Shown: piece by piece, positions 45,005 to 52,550 of the stretch
Layout of the letters: each line of letters starts with the position of its first letter
How positions within the stretch are numbered: the stretch's first letter is position 1
From: Hyphomicrobiales bacterium
GTDB taxonomy: Bacteria; Pseudomonadota; Alphaproteobacteria; Rhizobiales; Rhizobiaceae
Direction of reading: 5' to 3'
Assembly (NCBI GenBank): GCA_900471515.1
Contig: UCFC01000015.1
Span: 1 to 64,000, forward strand
DNA: 64,000 nt
Translations under genes and position numbers: made by a program
Notes under the pieces: generated by a model
What the model saw: the letters and a program-made list of their open reading frames with translations, nothing else
What the model was told of the DNA's origin: nothing
Database searches by the model: none

Positions 45005-45508
45005 ATGCGTCTTCCTTTGTTTGCAGCATTGCTCTCCTTCACGGGCCTTGCCGCCGGCGCCAATGCGTCCGACGCCGAGTTCCTCAATTCGCTGGCGGGC
45101 GACTGGAGCGGCAGCGGCATGATCCTGACCAGGATCGGCGGCATGAAGGTCAACGTGTCCTGCAGCCTGAAATCCGACACGAGCCCGACGACGGTCGCCA
45201 TGAACGGCAATTGCCGCGCGCTTGCCGCCGTCACCAGAAGCTTTTCGGCAAAGGTGAAGGCCGCCGGCCAGGGCTATACCGGCAACTATACCGGCCCCTC
45301 CGGCCGCCCCTCCAAACTCGTCGGCAGCCGCAAGGGCGATGCCCTCAACTTCGCCGTCACCTGGGCGCACGTGACCAACGGCGACCGCAGCGCCAGCATG
45401 ATGATCGAAAAGGTCGGCCAGAACGGCCTGCGCCTGCAGACGGTCGACCGCGACCCCGCATCCGGCCGCGCGGTGGTCACAAGCCGCATCGACCTGCAGC
45501 GGCAGTGA
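45005..45508 (+). CDS. Secreted protein of unknown function
   Basis: A 167-residue protein with a Sec signal peptide (residues 1-21, cleavage expected after ANA). The mature part starts SDAEFLNSLAGDWSGSGMI, a pattern also seen in small periplasmic proteins with a lipocalin-like or DUF1579-like beta fold, and has one Cys pair (Cys near 59 and 70). The ATG follows CAGGGTGC without a strong ribosome site. It may be cotranscribed with the glycosyltransferase 74 bases upstream. I do not recognise a function. Confidence 0.75.
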   Translation: MRLPLFAALLSFTGLAAGANASDAEFLNSLAGDWSGSGMILTRIGGMKVNVSCSLKSDTSPTTVAMNGNCRALAAVTRSFSAKVKAAGQGYTGNYTGPSGRPSKLVGSRKGDALNFAVTWAHVTNGDRSASMMIEKVGQNGLRLQTVDRDPASGRAVVTSRIDLQRQ

Positions 45509-45524
45509 GGGCGGGCGGCGAGGC

Positions 45525-45766
45525 GCTTACGTTTGCTTACGTTTGCTTACGCAAACTTCGTAAGCGGGATCGGCAAACAATTTCAATATCTTGTCGGAGC
45601 GCTTACGGACTTACGAAGAATATTGCAAAACTTGGCTGGATGAACACCCCCATAATAAGAGTCGGGAATAGCTCCAATTTCGTAAGTTCGTAAGAGAAAC
45701 TGCCAAGTTGCTGAATTCATTGAGATAAGTCGCTTACGAAGTTCGAGAAAAACGCACTCCGCTTAC
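45525..45766. repeat. CTTACG repeat cluster beside tRNA-Thr
   Basis: The 408-base gap after the secreted-protein gene holds nine CTTACG or CGTAAG motifs plus one truncated copy. Three GCTTACG copies start exactly 10 bases apart (45525, 45535, 45545) joined by TTT. An inverted CGTAAGC at 45559-45565 can pair with the third. Others lie at 45601, 45610, 45681, 45689, 45732 and 45761 (truncated). The region is less GC-rich than the neighbours. The tRNA 3' side also contains GCTTACG (45924-45930). The function is unknown. Confidence 0.7.
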
Positions 45767-45916
45767 AAACTTTGCCAGGCGCACCCCGGCCCGGATGGAT
45801 CTGGCCGGACGCCGCCCTCTCCATCAATGCCGGGTAATGCTCGGCAGAGCGACGTTTGCAAAGGCTGGCTTGGTGATGAACTGCGCGCCTGAAAACAAAT
45901 CAAGGAGAAGGGAAAA

Positions 45917-45992
45917 TGGTGCCGCTTACGTGACTCGAACACGTGACCCCATCATTACGAATGATGTGCTCTACCGACTGAGCTAAAGCGGC
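45917..45992 (-). tRNA. tRNA-Thr (anticodon CGT)
   Basis: A full cloverleaf on the - strand. The acceptor stem GCCGCTT/AAGCGGC closes 45986-45992 with 45921-45927. The D arm is GCTCAGTCGGTAGAGC, the anticodon stem CATCA/TGATG holds loop TTCGTAA with anticodon CGT, and the T arm has GTTCGAGTC. The 3' CCA is encoded. It decodes ACG. No intron. Confidence 0.95.
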
Positions 45993-46108
45993 AATCCGGC
46001 GGGAGAAGCTTGTCGCCCGCGATTTGCATGGGGCTGATACAGGCATTGCCGGAAGATTTCAAGCGCCCTCTTATGGCTTTGGCAAAAAAGCTGAAGCCTG
46101 TGGAAAGA

Positions 46109-46153
46109 GCATGTCGCGCAAAAGTGTGCAGCGGTTTTGCGGTAACGACATGC
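46109..46153. repeat. 45-bp rhizobial palindromic repeat, copy 2
   Basis: It has the same outer arms (GCATGTC/GACATGC) and inner arms (CGCAAAA/GGTTTTGCG) as copy 1 and lies 30 bases after the nitronate monooxygenase stop. With copy 3 it brackets that gene in the same orientation. Confidence 0.8.
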
Positions 46154-46183
46154 GTCAGACAAAAACCCGAAGCGCCGCCCGCT

Positions 46184-47143
46184 TCAAAGCGCCAGCCGCG
46201 CGCGCGCCGCCCGGTATTCGGCTTCCAGCCGGTCGACCAGCCTTGCCACCGGTTCCACGGCCTTGATGGCGCCGATGCCCTGGCCGCTGCCCCAGATGTC
46301 CTTCCAGGCCTTGGCGCCGCCGGTTGCCTGTTCGAAATCCATCTTCGAGGGGTCGGCTTCGGGCAGGTGGTCCGGGTCGAGGCCGGCGGCGCGGATGGAG
46401 GCTTTGAGGTAGTTGCCGTGCACGCCGGTGAAATAGCTGGAATAGACGATGTCGGCGGCCGCACCCTCGACGATCGCCTGCTTGTAGGCGTCGGTGGCGC
46501 GCGCCTCCTCGGTCGCGATGAAGGGCGTGCCGATATAGGCCATGTCGGCGCCCATGGCCTCTGCCGCCAGGATCGCCCCGCCGGTGGCGATCGCGCCGGC
46601 AAGCAGCAGCGGGCCGTCGAACCATGCGCGGATCTCCTGCACCAGCGCGAAGGGCGAGAGCGTGCCGGCATGGCCGCCGGCACCGGCGGCCACCGCGATC
46701 AGCCCGTCGGCGCCCTTGCGGATCGCCGAATGGGCGTGGCGGTTGTTGATGACGTCGTGCAGCACGATGCCGCCATAGGAATGCACCGCCGCGTTCACCT
46801 CCGGCACCGCGCCAAGCGAGGAAATGACCACGGGCACCTTGTATTTGACGCAGAGCATGAGGTCGTGCTCCAGCCGCCGGTTCGACATGTGGACGATCTG
46901 GTTGACGGCGAAGGGGGCGGCCGGCCGATCCGGATGCGCCGCATTATAATGGGCAAGCTCCTCGGTAATCATCGCCAGCCACTCGTCGAGCTGGCTTTCC
47001 GGCCGCGCGTTCAATGCCGGGAAGGCGCCGATCACGCCGGCCTTGCATTGCGCCAGCGTCAGCGCCGGATGCGAGACGATGAACAGCGGCGAGCCGACGA
47101 CCGGCAGCCGGAGATTGTCCTTGAGGATTGCGGGCAGGGCCAT
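46184..47143 (-). CDS. Nitronate monooxygenase (NMO/2-nitropropane dioxygenase family)
   Basis: A 319-residue FMN-dependent TIM-barrel enzyme. It begins with LRLPVVGSPLFIVSHPALT, and the FMN phosphate region contains AGAGGHAGTLSPF, with the catalytic His in GGHAG. LLLAGAIATGGAILAAEAMGA, in its glycine-rich halves, completes the site. It oxidises alkyl nitronates such as propionate-3-nitronate, and some relatives are quinone reductases. An ACGT palindrome lies 12 bases upstream of the start, placing the gene under the same type of control as fadD. Confidence 0.88.
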   Translation of the reverse strand: MALPAILKDNLRLPVVGSPLFIVSHPALTLAQCKAGVIGAFPALNARPESQLDEWLAMITEELAHYNAAHPDRPAAPFAVNQIVHMSNRRLEHDLMLCVKYKVPVVISSLGAVPEVNAAVHSYGGIVLHDVINNRHAHSAIRKGADGLIAVAAGAGGHAGTLSPFALVQEIRAWFDGPLLLAGAIATGGAILAAEAMGADMAYIGTPFIATEEARATDAYKQAIVEGAAADIVYSSYFTGVHGNYLKASIRAAGLDPDHLPEADPSKMDFEQATGGAKAWKDIWGSGQGIGAIKAVEPVARLVDRLEAEYRAARARLAL

Positions 47144-47154
47144 GTCTCACCGCT

Positions 47155-47176
47155 TTGACGTTTACGAAAACGTCAA
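47155..47176. promoter_or_regulatory. LiuR/FadR-type palindrome before nitronate monooxygenase
   Basis: TTGACGTTT and AAACGTCAA form a 9-bp dyad around four bases. Its right part (47161-47176) matches the fadD palindrome at 14 of 16 positions. It lies at the promoter position, so a bound protein would block transcription. Confidence 0.6.
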
Positions 47177-47389
47177 TTGATTAGCAGAGCCGGCGCTCGG
47201 CGAAAAGGGCGGGAAGGCAAAGTGCCCGCGCTTTTCCGTAATCCTGTCCACTTTCGGAATATCTAATGGAGCTTCGCAGCCCTGCGCGGTGCGGCTTTTC
47301 CCCCGCCGATGCGGTTGCGCAAGGGCTGCAAGGCTTGCGGTTTGCCGCACTTGCCGCTACCGAATTTTGACGGGCATTCAATCCTTAAA

Positions 47390-47434
47390 GCATGTCGTGC
47401 AAAAGCGTGCGGCGGTTTTGCGGTAACGACATGC
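47390..47434. repeat. 45-bp rhizobial palindromic repeat, copy 3
   Basis: It is nearly identical to copy 2 (46109-46153), in the same orientation, and lies 91 bases before the start of the membrane-protein gene. Confidence 0.8.
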
Positions 47435-47524
47435 GAAAACAGGAGCCTGAAGCGTGGCAGGCGATCCGAAAGGTCGCGACACGTTTTAGGGGGCGATGCC
47501 GGCACCAAATGTGAAGGGCCTGAC

Positions 47525-48778
47525 GTGAGCGGATTAGAAACGGCTATCAGAACTGCGCTCGACAATTCCGACCGCGACAATGCGGAGGTTCGCGCGCGCA
47601 TCTACCAGTCGGCCCGCCAGGCGCTGGAAGCCGGCCTGCGCAAGCAGGATATTACCGATGCCGACTTGGTGGCCCATCACCGCCATCGTCTCGAAACCAC
47701 GATCCACACGATCGAGAGCGAGGAGCGCGCCCGCCTCCACCCGCGCCAGGGGCCGCCGGAAGTGCCGGTCCCGCCGGTCGTGGAAATGCCCGAGCCCGCC
47801 CCGCACGCGCCGGAGCCCGCCTATCCTGCGGCCGAACCCGCCTATCGCGACGGCGAGGACGACCACCTTGCCGTCGTCGGCGAAACGCGCGGCCACAGTG
47901 CCGGCGGGCGCCGGCACGATCCGGGCCTCGACGATGCCAGCCTGGACGACGTTCACGCCGGCCGCGCCGGCCAGCTCGGCGCCGCCCCCGAGGGTGAGGT
48001 GCTGGGCGAGATGCGCGGCGAGAGGCGCGCGGCGGAAGACAGGCGCGCCGGCATGGATTTCCGCCCCGAACGGGCCGCCGTGCGCCGCAAGCCGCGCAAG
48101 TTCTTCTCGCGCCTGCTCGTCTGGTGCGTGGTTCTCGCCTTCGTCGGCACGGGCGGCTGGTGGGCCTATACGTCGGGCCTGCTGAAGACCGCCGCCGAGC
48201 GCGATACCAGCGTCGCCAATCCGCCCGCCAGCACGCAGCCGGAAGATTTCGACGGCGGGGAGGCTGCTGCCGGCGGCCCGCCCGCCCATGTCGACGAACC
48301 CGTGACGATCGACCCGCAGAACGGCTTTTCGGCGGACTGGATCGAGGTCTTCAAGCCGGCCGATGCCGGCAAGATCGAGAACGGCCCGCGTGCGCGCACC
48401 GAAAACGTCACCGAAACCGAAGGCCCGGCCGTGCGCCTGACGTCGCAGAGCGGCAATACGGACGGCAACATTGCCATCAGCGTTCCCGCCAGCGTGCTGC
48501 AGCAGCTTGCCGGCAAGTCCTCCACCATCGCGCTGACCCTGCAATCGACCACCGACGAGCCGACGCAGATCACCGTCGAATGCGATTTCCAGTCGCTCGG
48601 CAGTTGCGCCCGCCACCGTTTCAGCGTCACGCGCGAAAAGTCCGACGCGCTGCTGCAGGTGCGTTTCGACCGCTCGCTGGCGCCCAGTTCGCCCGGCCGG
48701 CTGATGATCAACAGCGATGTCGACGGCAAGGCGCGCGGCATCAATCTCTTTGCCGTGCGCATCCTGCCGGGCCAGTAA
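47525..48778 (+). CDS. Single-pass membrane protein of unknown function
   Basis: A 417-residue protein. The N-terminal about 190 residues are cytoplasmic, with a helical start (SGLETAIRTALDNSDRDN) and then a long stretch rich in Pro, Glu and Ala. One membrane helix follows a basic cluster (RKPRKFF, helix about 198-218). The rest is periplasmic, with a beta-rich domain at about 260-415 and one Cys pair (CDFQSLGSC). The start is GTG at 47525 with GAAGGG upstream. It looks like a conserved rhizobial protein, but I do not recognise a domain or a role. Confidence 0.75.
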   Translation: MSGLETAIRTALDNSDRDNAEVRARIYQSARQALEAGLRKQDITDADLVAHHRHRLETTIHTIESEERARLHPRQGPPEVPVPPVVEMPEPAPHAPEPAYPAAEPAYRDGEDDHLAVVGETRGHSAGGRRHDPGLDDASLDDVHAGRAGQLGAAPEGEVLGEMRGERRAAEDRRAGMDFRPERAAVRRKPRKFFSRLLVWCVVLAFVGTGGWWAYTSGLLKTAAERDTSVANPPASTQPEDFDGGEAAAGGPPAHVDEPVTIDPQNGFSADWIEVFKPADAGKIENGPRARTENVTETEGPAVRLTSQSGNTDGNIAISVPASVLQQLAGKSSTIALTLQSTTDEPTQITVECDFQSLGSCARHRFSVTREKSDALLQVRFDRSLAPSSPGRLMINSDVDGKARGINLFAVRILPGQ

Positions 48779-48802
48779 GGGCGCGCGGTCGCCCCGGCGG
48801 GC

Positions 48803-49684
48803 CTATTTCAGAGAGCCGGGGCCGGAGCCGATGATCTTGTCGTCCAGCGCGCCGATCGCTTGCTTGTCCTTGCCGTCGTAATCCATCGTCTTCAGCATAT
48901 GGCGGATGAGGTTCAGCCGTGCCCGGCGCTTGTCGTTGGCGTGGATCACGGTCCAGGGCGCAAATTCCGTATGCGTCTCCTTCAGCATCCGGTCGCGCTT
49001 CTGGCTATAGTCGTCCCATTTGCTCAGCGCCGCGATATCCATCGAGGAGAGCTTCCACACGGCGAGCGGGTCGTGGCGCCGGTCGTGGAAACGCTTGATC
49101 TGCATTTCCCGGCCGATATCGAGATAGAATTTGAAGAAGTAGATGCCCTCGTGGGCGATCACCTTCTCCACGTACGGCGCCTGGTTGAGGAAATCCTCGT
49201 ATTGTTTTTGCGTGCAGAAGCCCATGACCGGCTCCACGCCCGCCCGGTTGTACCAGGAGCGGTCGAACAGCACGAATTCGCCCGAGGTCGGAAACTGGGC
49301 GATATAGCGCTGGAAATACCATTGGCCCTGTTCGCGCTCGGTCGGCTTGGCAAGCGCCACCACGCGGGCAAGGCGCGGGTTCATATGCGCCGAGGAGGCC
49401 TGAATCGCGCCGCCCTTGCCGGCCGCGTCGCGCCCCTCGAACAGCGCCATCACCCGTTTGCCCGTCGCCTGCAGCCAGAACTGCACCTTGACGAGTTCGA
49501 CCTGCAGCTTCTGCAGCTCCTCGTTATATTCGTCTTCCTCGAGCTTTTTCTTGTAGGGGTAGTCGCCCGATTCCAGCGCATGTTCGTCCACCCAGTCGGG
49601 CAGGGCGGGATCGTCTATGTCGAAGACGCGCCTCTTGCCCCTGATCTCCAGCTCCACGGCTCTGCTTTCGACGTCCTCGGCCAT
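48803..49684 (-). CDS. ppk2: Polyphosphate kinase 2 (PPK2)
   Basis: A 293-residue class I PPK2, which moves phosphate between polyphosphate and nucleoside diphosphates. Walker A is GRDAAGKGG, Walker [11 protein letters not shown], and the lid region has [12 protein letters not shown] with the basic residues for polyphosphate. An N-terminal helical extension of about 70 residues precedes the core, as in the well-studied S. meliloti enzyme. It stands head-to-head with phoR across 145 bases, next to the whole phosphate-uptake operon. Confidence 0.92.
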   Translation of the reverse strand: MAEDVESRAVELEIRGKRRVFDIDDPALPDWVDEHALESGDYPYKKKLEEDEYNEELQKLQVELVKVQFWLQATGKRVMALFEGRDAAGKGGAIQASSAHMNPRLARVVALAKPTEREQGQWYFQRYIAQFPTSGEFVLFDRSWYNRAGVEPVMGFCTQKQYEDFLNQAPYVEKVIAHEGIYFFKFYLDIGREMQIKRFHDRRHDPLAVWKLSSMDIAALSKWDDYSQKRDRMLKETHTEFAPWTVIHANDKRRARLNLIRHMLKTMDYDGKDKQAIGALDDKIIGSGPGSLK

Positions 49685-49829
49685 CGTCTCCTCCTGCGCC
49701 TGATGAATTGGCTTTTGTCAGGCGAACATATTTACCGTTGAAAATCAAATCCGTTGCGGCGGCAGGGCGCAATCGGCCCTGGCGCGCTGCGGCTTTTCGA
49801 ACAAGTTTTCCAAACGGAAAACTTCTGTC

Positions 49830-51152
49830 ATGAAAGGCGGCTATCAGGCAGAGTTTGAATGTAAAGAAAAACGAATCGATGCCGCGAGGGGCGCTTTGGA
49901 AGACGAGAGGTCGTGGACGAAAAACCTGTTGGCGCGCATCCGGCGCGAACGCCCGGTTTTGCTGGCGACGCTGCTGAGCGCGCTGGTGGCGCTGGCCGCG
50001 GGCATGAACAAGTGGATCGTGCTCGCCCTGCTGCTCGTCATGGTCCTGACCGCGCTTTTCAACGAGGCGCCGGTCATCAAGCCCGATGTCGCCGAGCCGG
50101 CCGAGCCCGAGCCCGAACTGCCGCCGAGCCGCCTGCCGGAAGTCTCCGCCACGCTTGCCGGCCTCGACATTCCCGTCATGGTGCTCTCGCAGGATGCCTC
50201 CGTGCTCTTCCAGAACCGGGCGGCCGAAAAGGCCTTCGGCGAGGTGACGCCCGGCTCCCACATCTCGGCGCGGCTGCGCTCGCCCGGCGTGCTGGACATG
50301 GTGCGCGAGACGATCGCCACCAACGCCCCGAACCAGATCGAGCATTCCGAGCGGCTGCCGTCGGAGCGCGTCTATATCGTGCGCAGCGCCCCCGTCGAGT
50401 TCAAGGACGACGACGGCCGCAACGAGCGCTATTACATCCTCTCCTTCCGCGATATTTCCGAGGTGCGCCGCATCGACCGCATGCGCTCGGATTTCGTCGC
50501 CAATGCCAGCCACGAGCTGCGCACGCCGCTCGCCTCGCTGCGCGGCTTCATCGAAACCATCCAGGGGCCGGCCAAGAACGACCAGAAGGCGCAGGCCCGT
50601 TTCCTCGGCATCATGCTCGACCAGACGACGCGCATGAGCCGGCTGGTCGACGATCTCCTGTCGCTCTCCAGGCTGGAGCTGAAATCCCATCTGGCGCCGG
50701 ACGAGAAGGTGGATCTCGTGCCGCTTCTCGGCCATGTGCGGGATTCGCTGCTGCCGCTCGCCAGGGATGTCGGCGTCTCGATCAACCTGCATCTGCCGGA
50801 AGGCAAGGTCGAAGTGCTGGGCGATCGCGACGAGCTCGTGCAGGTCTTTGAGAACCTGATGGAGAACGCCTGCAAATACGGCCAGGAAGGCGAGGTCGTC
50901 GATGTCTGGCTGAAAAACGGGCCCGGCCAGCCGGTGGAGGTCAGCGTCGTCGACAAGGGGCCGGGCATCCCGGCCGAACACGTGCCGCGCCTGACGGAGC
51001 GTTTCTACCGCGTCTCCATCGAGGACAGCCGCTCCAAGAAGGGCACGGGCCTCGGGCTTGCCATCGTCAAGCATATCCTGACGCGCCACCGTGCACGGCT
51101 GGTCGTCAAATCCGAGGTCGGCAAGGGCACGGACTTTACCGTGCGTTTCTGA
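49830..51152 (+). CDS. phoR: Phosphate regulon sensor kinase PhoR
   Basis: A 440-residue histidine kinase. Two membrane helices in residues 40-75 are joined by a very short loop, so it has no periplasmic sensor domain. A PAS domain follows at about 105-210, then HisKA with the phospho-acceptor in NASHELRTPL, and the HATPase domain with ENLMENACKY, DKGPGIP and GTGLGLAIV. It phosphorylates PhoB under phosphate limitation and is kept in check by PstSCAB and PhoU, whose genes follow directly. Confidence 0.93.
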   Translation: MKGGYQAEFECKEKRIDAARGALEDERSWTKNLLARIRRERPVLLATLLSALVALAAGMNKWIVLALLLVMVLTALFNEAPVIKPDVAEPAEPEPELPPSRLPEVSATLAGLDIPVMVLSQDASVLFQNRAAEKAFGEVTPGSHISARLRSPGVLDMVRETIATNAPNQIEHSERLPSERVYIVRSAPVEFKDDDGRNERYYILSFRDISEVRRIDRMRSDFVANASHELRTPLASLRGFIETIQGPAKNDQKAQARFLGIMLDQTTRMSRLVDDLLSLSRLELKSHLAPDEKVDLVPLLGHVRDSLLPLARDVGVSINLHLPEGKVEVLGDRDELVQVFENLMENACKYGQEGEVVDVWLKNGPGQPVEVSVVDKGPGIPAEHVPRLTERFYRVSIEDSRSKKGTGLGLAIVKHILTRHRARLVVKSEVGKGTDFTVRF

Positions 51153-51214
51153 CGCAATATGTCGCACACAAATTGGCGGCATCATGTTTTTACATTAAAT
51201 ATCAATAATTTAAG

Positions 51215-51232
51215 CTGTCATAAATGTTTCAC
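51215..51232 (+). promoter_or_regulatory. Pho box upstream of pstS
   Basis: CTGTCATAAATGTTTCAC is an 18-bp PhoB site (consensus two CTGTCAT repeats 11 bases apart). The first repeat is perfect and the second is GTTTCAC. A further TTGACAT follows at 51237. It lies 119 bases before the pstS start, in an AT-rich stretch after the phoR stop. Confidence 0.8.
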
Positions 51233-51350
51233 CGATTTGACATAAAAGGGCGGGGCTTAAGGCGCTAAGAGAGTCCTGCCGATGAAAAAAGGCAATGCGA
51301 GGGCCTCTTCGAGGCCGCACTCACACAAGCCCAAATGCCGGGAGATTCAA

Positions 51351-52385
51351 ATGAACACCTTTAAACTTACTGTTGCCGCGCTCGCTGCAACCGCCGCTTT
51401 CGCTGGCGTTGCCGTCGCCCGCGACCAGATCCAGGTTGCCGGTTCGTCCACCGTCCTGCCTTACGCAAAGATCGTTGCCGAGTCCTTCGGCGAGACCTTC
51501 ACCAACTTCAAGACGCCGGTCGTCGAATCCGGCGGCACGGGCGCTGGCCTGAAGGAATTCTGCAAGGGCGTCGGTGAAGACACGATCGACGTTGCCAACG
51601 CTTCGCGCCCGATCAACAAGAACGAAATGGAAGCCTGCAAGGCTGCCGGCGTAACGGACATCCAGGAAGTCAAGATCGGTTATGACGGCATCGTCTTCGC
51701 GACCGATGCTTCCAACCCGGACGTCGCCTACGTTCCCCAGGACATCTACAAGGCCCTCGCCGCCCAGGTCGTCGTTGACGGCAAGCTCGTCGCCAACCCC
51801 TACAAGAAGTGGTCGGAAGTCAACCCGAAGCTTCCGGCTGTTGATATCGCTGCCTATATCCCCGGCGAAAAGCACGGCACCCGCGAAGTCTTCGAGCTGA
51901 ACGTTCTCGCTGCTGGCTGCAAGGCTTCCGGCGCCCAGGACGTCATCGCCAAGGAAATCGCCGACAAGGCCGCCCAGGCCAAGGCTTGCGTCGCAGTCCG
52001 CAAGGACGGCGCCGCTGTCGATATCGACGGCGACTATCCGGAAACGCTGGCACGCATCGCCGCCAACAAGACCGGCGTCGGCGTCTTCGGCCTCTCCTTC
52101 TACGAAAACAACGCCGACAAGCTCAAGGTCGCTTCCATGAGCGGCATCGTTCCCTCCACGGAAACGATCGCCAACGGCACCTATCCGGTTTCCCGCCCGC
52201 TGTTCTTCTACGTCAAGAAGGCACATCTGGGCGCCGTTCCGGGCCTGAAGGAATATGTCAACTTCTTCGTATCCGACCAGATGATCGGCCCTGACGGCCC
52301 GCTCGTCGAATACGGCCTCGTTGCCGCTCCGGACGCAGAGCGCGACGCGATCCGCAAGGACGTGGAAGCCGGCAAGACCATGTAA
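51351..52385 (+). CDS. pstS: Phosphate ABC transporter, binding protein PstS
   Basis: A 344-residue periplasmic phosphate-binding protein. Signal peptide residues 1-22 (cleavage after VAVA), then DQIQVAGSSTVLPY with the phosphate-contacting Ser-Thr pair. It is of the PstS type with GGTGAG and ASRPINKNE. The ATG at 51351 was chosen because the extension to 51282 has no function and follows the Pho box. Codon use is highly biased, as expected for an abundant protein. A strong hairpin follows. Confidence 0.93.
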   Translation: MNTFKLTVAALAATAAFAGVAVARDQIQVAGSSTVLPYAKIVAESFGETFTNFKTPVVESGGTGAGLKEFCKGVGEDTIDVANASRPINKNEMEACKAAGVTDIQEVKIGYDGIVFATDASNPDVAYVPQDIYKALAAQVVVDGKLVANPYKKWSEVNPKLPAVDIAAYIPGEKHGTREVFELNVLAAGCKASGAQDVIAKEIADKAAQAKACVAVRKDGAAVDIDGDYPETLARIAANKTGVGVFGLSFYENNADKLKVASMSGIVPSTETIANGTYPVSRPLFFYVKKAHLGAVPGLKEYVNFFVSDQMIGPDGPLVEYGLVAAPDAERDAIRKDVEAGKTM

Positions 52386-52393
52386 TGAACTTT

Positions 52394-52425
52394 GCCGGCG
52401 CGACGCTTGGGGGTGTCGCGCCGGC
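52394..52425 (+). promoter_or_regulatory. Stem-loop between pstS and pstC
   Basis: A perfect 11-bp stem (52394-52404/52415-52425) with a 10-base loop, followed by a weak T-rich stretch. It would partly terminate or stabilise the pstS message so that PstS exceeds the membrane proteins. Confidence 0.65.
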
Positions 52426-52550
52426 ATTGCTTTTCCGTCCGGCGCATGAGGCGGCGGGCGGGCGAACTTCTTCTCCATGATATTGAAGCCGATGGCATGC
52501 TCCTGGAGCTGCCGGGCTCTTTGGGGGCTGTGGGCCTGGGGACGTAAAGA

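Larger units (their letters stand above)
47144..47524. other. 381-base gap with operator and repeat
   Basis: It separates the nitronate monooxygenase gene (leftward) from the membrane-protein gene (rightward). It contains the ACGT palindrome at 47155-47176 and a 45-bp palindrome at 47390-47434. An open frame reads through the repeat into the downstream gene but has no ribosome site and is not coding. Confidence 0.6.

Noticed and set aside
45525..45766. The repeat cluster as a CRISPR array
   Set aside because: The units are only 6-10 bases, spacing is irregular and there are no unique spacers of constant length or cas genes.
45795..45986. A 63-codon open frame ending in the tRNA
   Set aside because: Its second half is the reverse of tRNA-Thr, a well-known false gene in annotations.
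47309..47524. Upstream extension of the membrane-protein gene
   Set aside because: The extra 72 codons translate the 45-bp palindrome. The GTG at 47525 has a proper ribosome site.
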